Positions 50,814 to 64,000 of a stretch of 64,000 nucleotides of DNA are shown piece by piece. Position 1 is the first letter of the stretch, and each line of letters starts with the position of its first letter. The translations under genes and the position numbers were made by a program. The DNA lies in the NCBI GenBank assembly GCA_035041965.1, contig JAPYMA010000093.1:1-64000 (forward strand), read 5' to 3'. This DNA comes from Anisakis pegreffii (Eukaryota; Nematoda; Chromadorea; Rhabditida; Anisakidae). The notes under the pieces were generated by a model. It saw only the letters and a program-made list of their open reading frames with translations. It did no database searches and was not told the DNA's origin.

Positions 50814-53800
50814 TATCTTTCAATCAAACTGAATATTAATGGTGAATGTTATTCGCAGTATCATGATGTACTGAACGCAACAGCCTTAAAAGTAACAAAA
50901 ATAAAACTAACAAACTAACAATATTAGAAATGATAATGCTGATTGCAATAATTATCAGATTCACAATAAGAAGGACAGAAGTGATGAAAAGATAACGACG
51001 ATCATCGCATCACATGATTCTGATTCGTTTTGTGAATGAAATTGGGTCAATTAGCCGAGTAGCTGATTGTATTGCGAGTCCAGATGTTTTCGTTCAAAAG
51101 GAACAATGGCTATGATCAATGAACAAAGTGACGTTTGGTAAATCCCCATTCAACTGGACTCCGATGTCTTAAATCGCTATCTTATTGAACTCATCACCCA
51201 CTCATTCTATTACAATGTCAAGCTAATGATCATTGAAACGAGGGTTTCTAGCTCAGGCATTACAAACTTCTACGCACATTACATTGGTAAATATGTGTAC
51301 ATAAATACTATATGAATGATATTGAATTTCATATGATAGGTTTCAGTTTAAGGATGCTTCGAACAAACCTTTCTGCTAGTAACAAAAGAATTCGCCAGGC
51401 AACTTTTACCAACACCCATTATCTTTATCAGTACCAAAGTTATTGTACTATAAGAGCAAAGTAATCACTAAAATATGCCGAGTTCCGAGTTGATAACTAA
51501 AGCAAACGCTTTCTGAAGAAGCAAACTTTACAAATGAATTCATCTTTGCAATTGAATTGGATTGTTGCAAATTGCAATATCTATGTTAGCATAAGTCATA
51601 AATTAACATAGGAAAATGATTGGAAAACTTCGAAATTCTGTTTTCAAAACCTGAACGATCATTTCAGTATTATAGCTGAATGTTTTCCTCTACCACGAAT
51701 CATTGAGATTCGATTCGCATTGCAACAAATCAGTATGACTGGTCCTAAGACATATCCATTCGCAATAAATATTTACATTAAATCGAGATGTTTTAATCAC
51801 GTCTGATATTCTGATATATTGATGAACAAACCCAGAGCTCGAATTATGTTCTCTTTTTGAAATTACATTACGGATGACATTAGACGTTCATTGGTCATTG
51901 AAATTCATTGCGACATTGTGAAGAATAGGAATAGTACGAAAAGAGCAAGCAAAATTCAATGATTCTAAAGGATTCTAAAGAACTCAAAAAAGCAACGAAT
52001 GAAATTAAGGCAATTTATTCAAGAAGGGCAGTCGAGTCTAAAATTGATTCGCATGCAAAAACGCGAGCTTAGTGGTTCGTTTTAACAAACCTCGTGACAA
52101 AGCTGTGTAGCTGCTATGAAGCCGGCTTTTTCAACAGCTTTCGCTCATCATTATTACAGTTGTTTGATTGTTTGCTATATTAACAGCTATACGCATACTA
52201 AACGTTACGTCATATTCATACGAATATCTCTGTTCTTTATGATGCATACTGCAGATCTGATCGAATGGCTGTTAGTTGCTCCATACTGATCTGCAGCAGA
52301 CCGACGTAAACAAAAACATTTTCAAAAAACAATCCAGCATTCAGCGGCACAGTGACAGCGATGAATAGATATTGAAATTGGTTACGTCTCTAATATCACT
52401 ACAGACATTCGCTCACACAAAGCTTTCGAAAATTTCGCATGAATGCGATCTGCTATATAGATGGATATGAGATATTTCGACTGTGAATTGAACGAGTCAC
52501 CGAAAAAAGTATGAAATTGAGATTATAAAGATGATTAAATTACAAAATATAAACAAATTCAGCTAATAAATAAGTTCGTAGCCATGTTAAATGAAAATAT
52601 GACATTTATATAGATTTTCTGATTAGACACTGTGCGACTTTCGATTCTTTCATTTGAATTGAGCATTTGATGAGAACGAGAATGGGAATGGTTCGAAGAG
52701 CACTGACTGTTGCTGAATGATACTGAGAATGAGCTGTAGAGCGATTGAACGAACAACTTTTCAAAATGTTATAGCGCGACGGATGGTATTCTCGAATTGA
52801 ACTGATACCAACAAAAACCGATGTGCACTCGATAATTTTCCTCGCCGAAGTACTTTCCATCGCCTGTGTCAAGAGCACAAAACAAGCCACTGAGCTGATT
52901 CAAGCTATTTTTCTAGAATGCTAAACACCATCCAGCTAGTTATCCTACAAGCCATTATCGCAAGCAATTATGTGTTCTGATTGTGTGGGTCGCGCTGTTC
53001 TCGGATGTAATTTTTCTTCATTTTAGACTAGTAGCTATCACTCTATCACACATATTATGCAAGTAAATGAATTCATGAACGTGGTTCTGAACTGACTCTT
53101 ATAAACCAAATTCCTCAAAGTCTCAAGCTATAAACCCATATCAGAGGAACATTATTCATAAACAGACAAGACTGAATCCGTGTGAAAACTTTCGACAGGA
53201 CATCAGTTATCTACCGTAATGATCGAATCGCTCACGGGTCTCAAATGAAACAATTTGAAAGACTTGAAAATGTGAATGTTTCTAAATCAGATCCAGTGGG
53301 TGTCTTTTAAACAAACACCGTTGCATTCTCCATTCTATTTTCTGATTATTCAGCAACGAACGTTTTATTGTTTTTTGATTACCAGTCATAAACTCATAAA
53401 CTGTCTAAACAAATAATAAAAGAATTAATGTCATCCATTCACATTAACATTAAAAATGATGTTGACAACATTGTAAACATGTATTTTGATAGTTTAGATG
53501 CATTAACACATAATTTCATAGTTAAAAGTAGTAAAATTAATGGCTGCCGTGAATGAAAATTGGTTATTTTGCACGTTTGTGAAACAATAAAATTATCAAA
53601 AATGGAATTTTATGGGCAAATTCAGTTTATTACCTCAATAAAATATTGGTTACTAGTGATAGGAGCTTCAAGACGAGTCTAGGTGCTCAAAGTACACGAT
53701 CATAATTGTTGTATCAGTGATGATAAATCTCATCTCTTCAAAACGCTACTGAATAAAACATTAAAAAGAACCTAAAAATAGCTACCTCCTATAAACAACG

Positions 53801-55503
53801 AAGAATTTCTTTCGGCTGTCAAGGATGCATCGATGAAATTTAGTCTTTTTCGATGACACTTTAGACTAGAATCATGAGCAGAACTTATTTTCTAAAGCTC
53901 TATTTCACACATCTATTCAAAGCGGCTCGAATATGAAGCAACACGTCGGGATTTTTGTGGAAGAAAACTATTTTCGGGGAGTATTGGATGAGATATTCAA
54001 TTTGGTGTTCTACACTCGACCGCAAAGGATTCAGCTTGAGAAGTAATAGTGAATAATTTTTTGTGGAAATTCAACGAGAGAACTCAAATCCCACATGGTC
54101 ACCTTTGAGTCAACAATATAATCAAGCTAGCCTACTATTGTTAGGAGCTAAGTTGTAAGAATTGGATGAAGCTTTGTTTCGTTTCATTTCGAAGCTTTAT
54201 GAGATTGTTTCGCTGACAGTGAGCATCGGTAATTTCCGTCAGGCAGACGAGCAAACGACAGATAATGAGACTTTTCAGGAGATTATTCAACAAACCATGC
54301 GATACTATCATAAAACGACATGACACCACACGAGTGAGTCATGAGATAGCAGAAAATGAAAACGAAAAAACTGAAAATCAATGAAATATCATGCATAGAA
54401 TGAATGGATATTGGGAAGAAGATGGAGAAATTTTGTTTCTCAAAATTTTGACTTTCATCTCCAATATCCGCTTCGCGTCTTGCATTCTTCATCTCATCAC
54501 GAGATTCTGATTGCAATTCCTATTTTTTGTTAGCGTTAAAAAATACTGTTTGAAAGCCTTTTTGCCGAGAGATTCCACTAATTTATAAATGTTTGATTGA
54601 CATCTGATTAAATTTGCAGTATTTCAAGCGATTAGAATTTACATACGCAAGAAAGCATCAATGAGCATGTGGTAAATTGAAAGTTTCGAAAAAAATAACC
54701 TCACTTGTTAGACGCTATTGTGTCCTATGAGGATTGTTGCAACTTGTACCGAGTGCAGATCTCTTGATCGATTATGATCAATACTGTGGATTATGATACC
54801 ATAACAGATCGAGTACAATCGTTGCAGATCGTTCTTATTCGGACGAATTCATTTCAGACACTGTCCACCAGAAGTTTCGCCAGGATATTTTCAGCTAACA
54901 AGGAATTTTATTTGGACACTTCAGTTCTGAATGAAACTCTTCTATTGTATTGATGGATGAGAAAAATGAGATTACTTAGCTAGAAACAGGGGCATAAAAA
55001 TAAATCATGTGTTTTTTTCAGTTGTTAAGCATGCTTCTCTGAATTGATTCTTTCCATTTCGTTCGCATACTGTCATTTTTCTTTCGCCTAAAATTCTATC
55101 TCTTTATTGTGTTTTCCGTATTGAAGCTCATTCAACCAGTTGCTGCTCAATATTGATATTTTTCAGTTTTATTACTCTCACTTTTCCAATTTCAATGTTT
55201 TGTCATTTCACTGTCAGTTTTTTCCTAATCTCGATCTTTTCTCCATCATTATAAACACTTTTGTTTAATAAACAAATCATTCTCATTCTGTTTCTGTGTT
55301 TCAAACTGAACTTCGATATTTCAACATCGTCAAAACAAAAATCTGCATTGTCGAATGCATCGCAATGCTCACGAATTAGTTACCACGTAAATGAGAAGTG
55401 CTTCTCTAATCGTAAGTGCACACTCAATGCATCACATGAATTAATGCTTATCCCGATTCACTGATAGCCTGGCGACTGCTTCTAATTGTGAAAACTCGTT
55501 TAA
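50814..55503. other. No gene recognised
   Basis: Upstream of glycerol kinase. AT-rich, with frames of at most ~95 codons (for example 52606-52890 minus, no ATG at the listed start). No splice-linked conserved exons, tRNAs or tandem arrays were seen. Confidence 0.4.
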
Positions 55504-55684
55504 ATCGCTAGGAATACAAGCTGTTACAAGAGATTAAAGAATAGTCGCTCTCATCAGTAAATCGCTCAATAATCGCTCCCAGTCTCTTAGCTGTCGCTCG
55601 TACGAGGAAGTCGCTCATTAGTCGCACTCATAAAGGATAATCGCTCGCGCCCAAAAAATCGCTTGCACTACAAAATCGCTCTCG
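55504..55684. repeat. Cluster of TCGCTC motifs
   Basis: TCGCTC occurs seven times, plus three one-base variants (TCGCTA, TCGCAC, TCGCTT), within ~180 bp, usually preceded by A or G and spaced 12-30 bases apart. Between the motifs the sequence is not repetitive. It is either a decayed short minisatellite or a clustered binding site; the sequence alone does not decide. Confidence 0.5.
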
Positions 55685-57109
55685 TAAGTTTACTATGAGA
55701 AACTCATCATTCATATCATTCATCAAACAGTTTTTCAGTGCCCAATCGTCAAATTTCATTCAACATTTCAATTGAAAGAACTTTGGGTCAGCAAATTTCA
55801 TGCTCATGGTATAATCCACTTTAAAAATTCAATCAAGCCGTATAGTTCAATTCGTTGTTCGATTCACAAGCTCATTCAACGTGAAGCATGAATTAAAAAT
55901 GTATGGGATGTTCAGTGAGTTGATCTAGCCGTACAAATCGGCAATAATTCATAAGTTGAGACTACAGAACACATAAAAATTTCCGATTCAAATGGAACGC
56001 TACAAGACTCACTATCAGTTGGAAAGCGTGAATAAACGTGATTGATTGTTTCGCAAATTATTCATTCAGAATGTGCCAAACCGAATCGATTTTCAAATGT
56101 TTCGACTGCAACTCCACAAAGCGAATAGAAGACTCAAGAAATGCATTGAAAAAGTGTACTGAATGCAGTTCATATCAATAATAAGCGAGTAAATAAAACA
56201 AAATGCTAAAATCTTTTAACAATAGTGAAATCATTTCAATCAATAGCAAAATATGGTGAACGATGGATAAAAACAATATGAAAGTGATGTATGTATGAAT
56301 GTTTTTCTTACGAGTGATAAGCGGAAGTAGTAGCAGCAGCTATGCTAACAAATGTGATATAAGTTGCAATATGCTCGTTCTTTGAGTGCAAATTCTTAGA
56401 TGATTTTCAGATGACGTTAGAATGATTCTTTAATAAAAACCAAACAAGCTAACACGGGTGTTACATACAGCAGCTATTCGCACGACGTGTTCACGAGTCT
56501 ATGCATGATTATAATCAGAGGAACAGTTTTCTGATCGCTTACAATCATAACAACGTGCAAAGAATTAGCATGGTTCTGATTTGTTCATGATCGGCTTGAA
56601 CGCAATGGATCTCATCAAAACAACACAGGCACCGAAGGTAATAGCTTGTGTCAACAGTAATTGAGCAGGTCGAAGTTTTTAACCTCTGATTATTGAGAAA
56701 CAGCGGAAAAATGATAGCAAAATCAACCCTTAATAAAACTATTCAAGTGAAAAGCAACATTTTTCTCTGATTTTCGAACATTTAACGTTTATGACACCGA
56801 AAATAAGTAGAGTTTATCATATGATAGATATCAAGATCAACTGATAAGTTTAATTGGTAGTTGGTGCTTTCAAACGACAAACAAACAGTTTTAGGTGTAA
56901 ACAATTTAATTACTGTTGAGAATATTTTAACATGTGTGCAAATTTAATATTCAACTCGTCACAAAGTGGCATTGCTCATCAATGTCGCGAAAACACAAAC
57001 TGATATCCTGTGTCGATGTAAAGCAGCTTGCATTCCTGTCCAAATATTGAGCGTTCACGTATACAGATTCAGAAATTTCACTAGGAGCGTATATAGATTC
57101 AGGAATTTC

Positions 57110-58080
57110 CAGTGATGGGCAAGTGTGCCTCCAAACAGTTGAAGTAATCCTCCATCCGAGTCGGAGGAAAAATCTGGTGCTACTATACGCAATATCTGCG
57201 CATCTTTAAAACTCGAAGATGATTAGTCCCAAAATGTTAGTTTCCATCATCTGATAGCAGAGAGATGTATTCCTTCAACAAGATGTACACTTGCCAGATG
57301 GCAGATTATCTCGGAAATCCGTTGGTATGCAGAAACAGCTGTGTTACGGGGCGAACCTGAGGATACAGATAGCTTGAATGTGATACCAGTGATATTCCAA
57401 TAGATATGCGTCAGTGATCAACGTAAAGATCAAATACATACAGTTTAGCGATATAGTGAGGTTGTTGAGTTGTATGATATAATTTGGAAAATCAGCTATA
57501 TCTCAATAACTAGGCACTTTTCACCGACAACATATACGTTTTTTTGATAGCGGAAATTCTGCAGAATCCGATGATGCAAAGAAATCTATATGTTACAGGG
57601 CAAACCTGAGGATACAGATGGCTTGAATGTGATACCAGTGATATTCCAATGGATATGCGTCAGTGATCAACGTAAAGATCAAATGCATAGAGTTTAACGG
57701 TATAATGAAATCATTGAGTTCCATGATATAGTTTGGAAAATCAGCCATATCTCAATAACTAGGCATTTCCCTCCGACAAGATATATATTTTTCTGATTGC
57801 AGAAATTCTGCAGAATCCGATGATGCAAAGAAATCTATATGTTACTGGGCAAACCTGAGGATACAGGTAGCTTCTGATACTGATACTGATAAAGCAATGC
57901 ATTTGTAATGAACATTACGGTTAACTGGGCTCATTTTGCCGGTATAACGGAATCACTCAACTGGAATCATGGGATCATGCGAAATTTTGATGAATCTGTG
58001 GAAGTAAGTGTTTCTCGTCAATAAGCACCAACCGTCTGATAGCTCAAGATATGCTCTATCCAAGGAATTATGGGATTATG
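57110..58080. repeat. Tandem repeat, period ~249 bp, about four copies
   Basis: The anchor GCRAACCTGAGGATACAG occurs at 57351, 57600 and 57849, giving spacings of 249 bp. The two central copies share GATACCAGTGATATTCCAAT, ATGCGTCAGTGATCAACG and CAGAATCCGATGATGCAAAG (57560-57840). The first (57110-57350) and last (57850-58080) copies are diverged, the last retaining only parts such as GGAATCATGGGATCATGCG. No coding potential is evident. Confidence 0.75.
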
Positions 58081-60154
58081 GGATTTTCCATCGTGTGCGA
58101 TAATTCTTGTTCATTAGTGAGTGCGATGCATGCAGAATTTCACATTTTCTATATAGCAAAATGGGAGTTTAAAATGATTTCGATCACACTCTTCTACGTT
58201 TTATGCTTATCTTCGAGTTTTCCATTCGCTATCCATAATATTCCATAGTTTTCAGCCGATTATTTTGCTTTCTTTGCAGCACTTGTAGCGTTGAGATCGA
58301 TAGGCAATATGAAGTTTAGATAGAAATATTGAAATACTGATTTCATCATTCGTGACTGTAATGGGCGCACCAATTTTTTGCTTTATTGACCTCAAAATTA
58401 CTGTGAATTCAATGTTTGTAACAAATAATTCATCACTTTTCTGACGAATAGCGACCTTGCTGAAAAAACGATGACGGTTATGAATTATTACTGGCCTTGT
58501 CACCACTGATTTATTATCAGTGATTGTGTCTTAATTACAGGTCATTTTGATTCTGGCTGAGTTGTCACCAATATGATACGGTTGGAATTCAATTTCACAC
58601 ATTTTTAGCATACAAATTCTCGGTGAACTCTTTGATTGCTCGACTCATCATCAAAATTTTAGCTGACATCAGTTAATTCGCTCACACTAGTTTAGCATTT
58701 GCTATGGTCCTTCCTTGGTTGAACTGCCTGATTAAGAAGAATGTGTAGTGGACAATGTCGACTAGTTGGAGTTTTCAATCTCATTTAACAATTTTTGCGG
58801 AAAAATTTCCACTTGTTTATTTCAAATTTCTACATTTTCAACGCAATGAATGTTTTTTGAACGTACAATTTGTAATAATTCAATCAAAATATGCGAACTA
58901 TTTAATTAAGATGCACGATAATGAGTGCGTAATGAGAAAAAGTTAGCCTACATTTTGGTCAAGGGTAAAAGCAAAATGGAACGACCTGAAATTGGGTCAC
59001 ATGGGGTCGTTCCGATTGAATAATTATCGCCCATTTTTGTGTTCATTAAATAATCACATGCATGAACTCACAACAACAATTCATACATACATCTCCACTT
59101 CAGATAACCCATTCATACATTAATAATAAATTTTCTGACAGTAACTGCTCATTCTTATTCATTTCTTCAAGTCCAGATCGGTTCAACCTAATATAGTGTG
59201 CATTCATTGAGCCTCATTCTCCTGTATGATCATGTTGGTCATTTCGATGCCCTATCTTATTTTCAAATGAATTTCTTCCATGATGCGGAGTAAATGTATA
59301 ATTTTATGAAGTAAAATGTATGAATGTGCTGTTATATGGTGTTCTGCTTAAACTGAAACTAATATGAATGTAGGTAGTCATGATCATGATAACTATGGTG
59401 ATTATCACAGCTGAAATAATATTAGTCATGATGGTCACAAAAGCAGTAATCACAGTTGCCGGTTAGTAATGAAAGGCTTACGGTACTGCCACGAATTCAG
59501 TGGCAAAACTATTTATTCATTTATTTACTTAATCAGCAAATCCAACTCATTACGAGTTTATGCCTCTCTATTACCTCTAATGTACCAAGTAACAAAATTA
59601 CTCGTATTTATATCTAGGGCCAAAATTTATTCGCTCACTGATGTTGCTCATATACGAAAGATCATTCTATCGATGATTCATTCTGATCTGCGTTGATTCG
59701 ATTGTGATCAACGGAATGACTCATTTAGGTCTCTATGTTCATATCCAATCAAATGGCATATCCATTTAATTTATTCCCAAATTTCGCCACTTCAAAACAA
59801 ACGAAGGTTTCGATGCGTCATTTGTTGATGTCATGTGTTCGTTGGTCTGTTTTCGATAAGATGATTAACAAAGGATTTGTGATATTAACGATAGAGTCGT
59901 TGTGTCATGATTCATCACTCGAATCTTTCAAACACACATTTATTTTGTTCACAAATGATCATTCATTTGGAAATTTGTGAAACATTTCGAGGATTTTGCT
60001 ATGAGAATCGAACCATCGAACTATCAGATTCACTATGAGAATAGGCTCTAATGAAGTTATGCTTAGAAACAATAGCAATGTGGAGTTATGATGGATGTTA
60101 ATGAGCATTTTATCATTTGTTTCTTCATTAATCCTTTCACTGTGACTTTGTATT
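58081..60154. other. No gene recognised
   Basis: Short frames only. One (58051-58248) ends with a signal-peptide-like stretch (MISITLFYVLCLSSSFPF) but stops a few residues later. Nothing else could be supported. Confidence 0.35.
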
Positions 60155-60354
60155 CAGGGCTTCTCACAGGGAAGGAAATTACCCATTTTGGGTAGTTTGG
60201 AGGTGTCAGGGAAGTAATGAGGGGAATCGGAAATTAGTCTTAACTTGTGTAGAAATAGGTAAACTATTGTGGTGGCGGAGGAGGAGGGGTGGGTAATGAC
60301 GGCCTGCAAGACCATCGAAGGGGATAATGGAGCACCCGAGCGTGGGGACTTCTG
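60155..60354. mobile_element. Short hAT-like MITE
   Basis: A 200-bp GC-rich island bounded by CAGGGCTTCTCAC and, on the opposite strand, CAGAAGTCCCCAC. These 13-bp ends agree at 8 positions and resemble hAT termini. The interior is rich in GGAGG and has no coding frame with an ATG. Flanking 8-mers do not form a clear target duplication. Confidence 0.35.
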
Positions 60355-63300
60355 ATCTATATGTTGAGCAAATGTCGGCATTTGCTACATTTATTTGCTA
60401 TACGAAGCAATAGATGAGTCGATTATCAATTGATGTGAACTTAAAAACATTCATTTGCTATACGAAGCAAACATTACATAGAACATAAGAAATACTTCTT
60501 GCTAAACACACAACTGTTACTGGAAAACCGTTCACTCTGTGTAAATTATCAGCTTAAAATTCCGAAGTTTTTCACTGTAAAGCGAATGCATGAAACATCG
60601 AATGTGTATGTCTACGTTTGTGTGAAATACCAAAACTTTACAATAATATCACAAAGAATATTTTCTCCAACAAGCGATATTGAAACACAATTGCTATTCA
60701 TTCATAATGTCAATATAAATATGATATAAATACATTTAAATAACATAAATGAAAGGAAATACTAGAATCAAAACAAAATCAGACGTTTAATTCCTCAAAG
60801 AATTGGACCAAAGAATTTTTTTGTTTTGATTTCAATGAAAATTTTCTAACAAAGCTGGAACAAAATGCTATTAAATGATGCGTTTTTCTTCTACCGTTGA
60901 AACATTTTTCTTATTGTATTCGATCAAATAAAGTTCTAATGATGAGCAAAGTTATGAATTTGATGGATGATATGTATCTATGAGGCATCTTTTTATTTGT
61001 GTTTTGCTAAACCTAGTCATTTTTAAAATTTCCAAGGCAACTATATTAATTTTGCGCTTGTGAGCGTGGAGCCAAACGAATTCATATGATGTGATTCCTT
61101 AATTTTCAATTTATAAAATTCATTCGATTGCCTACCTTGCTATTGTATACCAACTTCGTTTAACAACATTCTGAAGTTTGCGATCATAAGATCAATTCGT
61201 TCGACTAATGATTGTGTTTTGGACTGCAATATAAAAAGCAACACTTGAAGTCCATTCGTTAAACTTCAATTAAGTTTTAAAGTGTGCAATTTTTCTTCGA
61301 AATTTGACTCATAAAAACTTCACTGTTCAGCAGTTTGAACTGTATGATTGATGAATTACACCGAATGTCGTCAATAATTCGGTTCCAATTTTAATGACAT
61401 CTTGAATGACATCGTGCAAATTTCAACGAGAATGCATTGTAGTGTTAAGAATGCATTGAATAGTGCCAGATAAGCGTTGATTCAAATGTTTTCTTTTGAA
61501 TATGCTGATTTTCAAGTGATTATAACAGTTGAAAAGACAAATTTCGCGAAGTTTCTTTCGTGAGATCACGAATTTTTTCATTTCGCCTTCACTGTTCACA
61601 TTCATCAAGAATCACGAATCATAAAATCAATCAATCCCACAACAAAGAAATAAAACACGATTGAACATCATCGAATTTACAATCGCTATTATTGTCGTCA
61701 TAAAAAATCTCAATTAAATCGCTCCATTCAATCCGTTCTCCTTTCAATCGCAATAGTCATGACAATAATAATATGCTGGATAACAGCGATGATTCATCGC
61801 AAACAGCCTATATAAGTGCCATTTTGAAACATTTCAATCACATTTTCGATCACTCCTTTAATCGAACGACTCGTTTAATTGTCCCGTATGAATGATCCTC
61901 TCCCATCAATATCCACATTCAATTATGAATCTAGGCTTCATTAACCAACACTTCGTATAGAAGTTCATTCGGAATCATTAATGTATCCCACTCAACTCAT
62001 GATAAATCAAATTCTTTCAATCCGTACCTAACAATGGAGGACGTTTTTCTGCGAAATTCTCCCCATACCTTAAGCAGGTTTTTCCAAATTAACAGTCGGA
62101 AAAGTTTTTCTTCCTCTATTCATATCGTATACCCAACTGTAAAGGAGCTTAATTCCGTCAAATTCCCTTTATTTCTCATCAGATTGTAGCAAAAGTTGAG
62201 AGAAAATGTGAATGAATCATGTTTAAAACAACGCTGTAGCAATACAAAATTTTTTTTTGAAAAAAATCGCAAATATAAAGGTTTGTAACTGATTCGATGC
62301 AAACTTATTGTTGTTAGTCGGCGATTTGAACACGAATCGCTCGAAAAGAAACATAAATTTATGTTTACTTCAAAGTCGTGTTTTATTCATATGGTGTTTG
62401 TATTCAAAAATCGACCATTCGAACACCTGACTCTACGAAATTTTCTGTCCGAAAGAATGTAAACGTTCGAAAATAAGCATCGCTAAAAACCATTTCTTAC
62501 AATTTACGTCATCAGAACAACCGTCTTTTCATTTCTCTCATAGATCCTTCCTGAACTCTTCGTATGAATTCATCGTTGACGAAACATATGATATTCATAT
62601 AAAATTTATATCATTAAAGAACACGTATTGCTGTAAACAATATCATATGTTTATACTTATGATTTTGATACTTAAATGCAATTCCATATGTATTTGATCA
62701 TTAGCATTCATTCGGTGATCAACAACACGTGAAAATTCTAGAAATTTTACTTGAATCAGTGATTATCTGTTATTATCTGTCTACGTATCATCTGGTGTTG
62801 CCTTATCGTAAATGTTTTCGAGTTATAATACCTCATTCAATTCGAACTCACTTCTGTTTCCAATTTACTTCAAAAACACCGTCGTTTAATACCTTCCAAC
62901 ATCAGTTGTTTCTCAAACAATTTGCCATTGCGCAGTAGTCAACTAAATCCGCTTCAATGTGTTATTGAAGTTAGTTGTTTCGCATTCGAACCGAATAATT
63001 CATCATAGAATATCTAGAAGAACCAGAATTTATTGTGCTTGCTTACATTATTCATAACTCTAATCCTTTACTTATGTGTTCCTTTGTGAATATAAAATTT
63101 ATGAAACACTACAAATTCTAAATCATTCGTTCGAGCGCAACGACGGTGAACAGTCGTATTCTCTACCTAATGTAAGTGAGCTGATCCAACATTGATGAGA
63201 CTTCGTGAAATCTTGATCCCAACCAGGATCATTCCATTTCTTTGATTAACCTTTTGTGTTCTCATCTACTATTGGTTTTCTTAATCTGCTAGAAGGAAAT

Positions 63301-64000
63301 TAAGTTCGTTTTTCAAATGCTACCAAGCAATTGGCTGCAGATTTTCATTATCTGTTTCATAAATGTTTCAAGTTAATGCATGCAACAGTACAAAAATGTA
63401 TCACTCTATGAATTTCATCATGCACTCGCATAACAATAAGTACATGCCTGTATGCATGGTTCATTCGCACTGTAAACCGATTATTTTGATGTGTAAATGT
63501 AAAACCAGTTCTGCGCTTCACTCTGAATAGTTTTTGATTTTAAAACGTCAGTGAGTAATACAGATGGTAATAATGGAACTTTGAAAGTTTAATATTGGCA
63601 TTAATATTATCATTATAAAATAACATTCTTCTTGTCTTGTTCATTCATTCATACATTCATTCATTCGACGACCAACAATAATCGCACAGTAACCATCATT
63701 CAAAACCAAATTGATGTACCATTTGAAAAGGATCGTTTTTTATGTGTCATCAATGGCATTATCATCATCATCCTAGTCATTGCATTCGTATTTATTGTTA
63801 TCGTCATTGTGATCATCGTGATTTTGATCCGTGTATTGTGATTTTGAATTCAACAATAAGTTTTCATCAAAATGATTCATCCATTCGGTCGCATAACACA
63901 ATCGCGATACTATTTATATACTTGAATTCATTATCCAATTTTACATTGCAGTTGGGAAGTAATCGCTTTCTAAAGCAATCATCGTTACTGTTCTCATTGT
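60355..64000. other. No gene recognised
   Basis: Contains a direct repeat of ATTTGCTATACGAAGCAA (near 60391 and 60451) and CATTCATT runs near 63640-63665. An ATT/ATC/GTC-rich patch at 63755-63835 creates a long hydrophobic frame (63632-63841). I attribute that frame to composition, since it lacks splice context or conservation evidence. Confidence 0.4.

Noticed and set aside
52790..52900. Minus-strand frame with a loose Kunitz-like C..GDG..Y..C..F pattern
   Set aside because: Cysteine number and spacing do not fit, and no signal peptide or ATG precedes it.
63632..63841. Frame with ~30 consecutive Ile/Val/Phe/Leu residues, and similar hydrophobic frames at 9678-9911 and 5170-5280
   Set aside because: All come from degenerate ATT/ATC/GTC-rich patches common in this DNA; no conserved start, splice sites or extracellular domain.

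Overview
The window is nuclear DNA of an animal, most probably a nematode. It is AT-rich. Its genes have many short exons with TTTCAG-type 3' splice sites. In four of the five genes whose start is visible, such an acceptor lies 0 to 6 bases upstream of the ATG, as expected for spliced-leader trans-splicing. A small family of secreted six-cysteine proteins resembles the nematode C6 domain. No database search was possible, so the species is not named.

Layout. 1-4065 is a satellite array of about 398-bp units, each a dimer of two related ~160-bp monomers plus a ~76-bp linker. 4450-6140 holds old degenerate repeats. A tRNA-Arg(UCU) lies at 7293-7365 (minus) and a divergent two-exon LC8-type dynein light chain at 8189-8753 (minus). 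8754-16890 has no recognisable gene. 16900-24785 is a cluster of three secreted six-cysteine genes: the outer two (16917-17958 minus, 24124-24749 plus) form an inverted duplication around a more divergent third copy (21714-22449 plus). The mitochondrial ADP/ATP carrier is at 26367-29030 (minus, first exon not located). 29040-38710 is largely non-coding. 38713-43486 is a ~4.8-kb palindrome with a 70-bp spacer; each arm ends in a ~1.15-kb element with terminal inverted repeats, and a third copy lies at 44256-45412. A complete ten-exon glycerol kinase is at 45759-50807 (minus). From 50810 to the end I see mainly repeats: a TCGCTC motif cluster (55504-55684), a ~249-bp tandem repeat (57110-58080) and a hAT-like fragment (60155-60354).

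How the genes relate. The carrier (ATP/ADP exchange at the inner mitochondrial membrane), glycerol kinase (entry of glycerol into lipid and glycolytic metabolism) and dynein light chain are separate housekeeping functions; nothing suggests an operon. The secreted trio is a local, lineage-specific expansion. The most unusual object is the three-copy element at 38.7-45.4 kb. Its ~805-bp interior is GC-rich, folds into many short hairpins and is far better conserved between copies than the element ends or the rest of the palindrome, which suggests a constrained or recently homogenised non-coding core.
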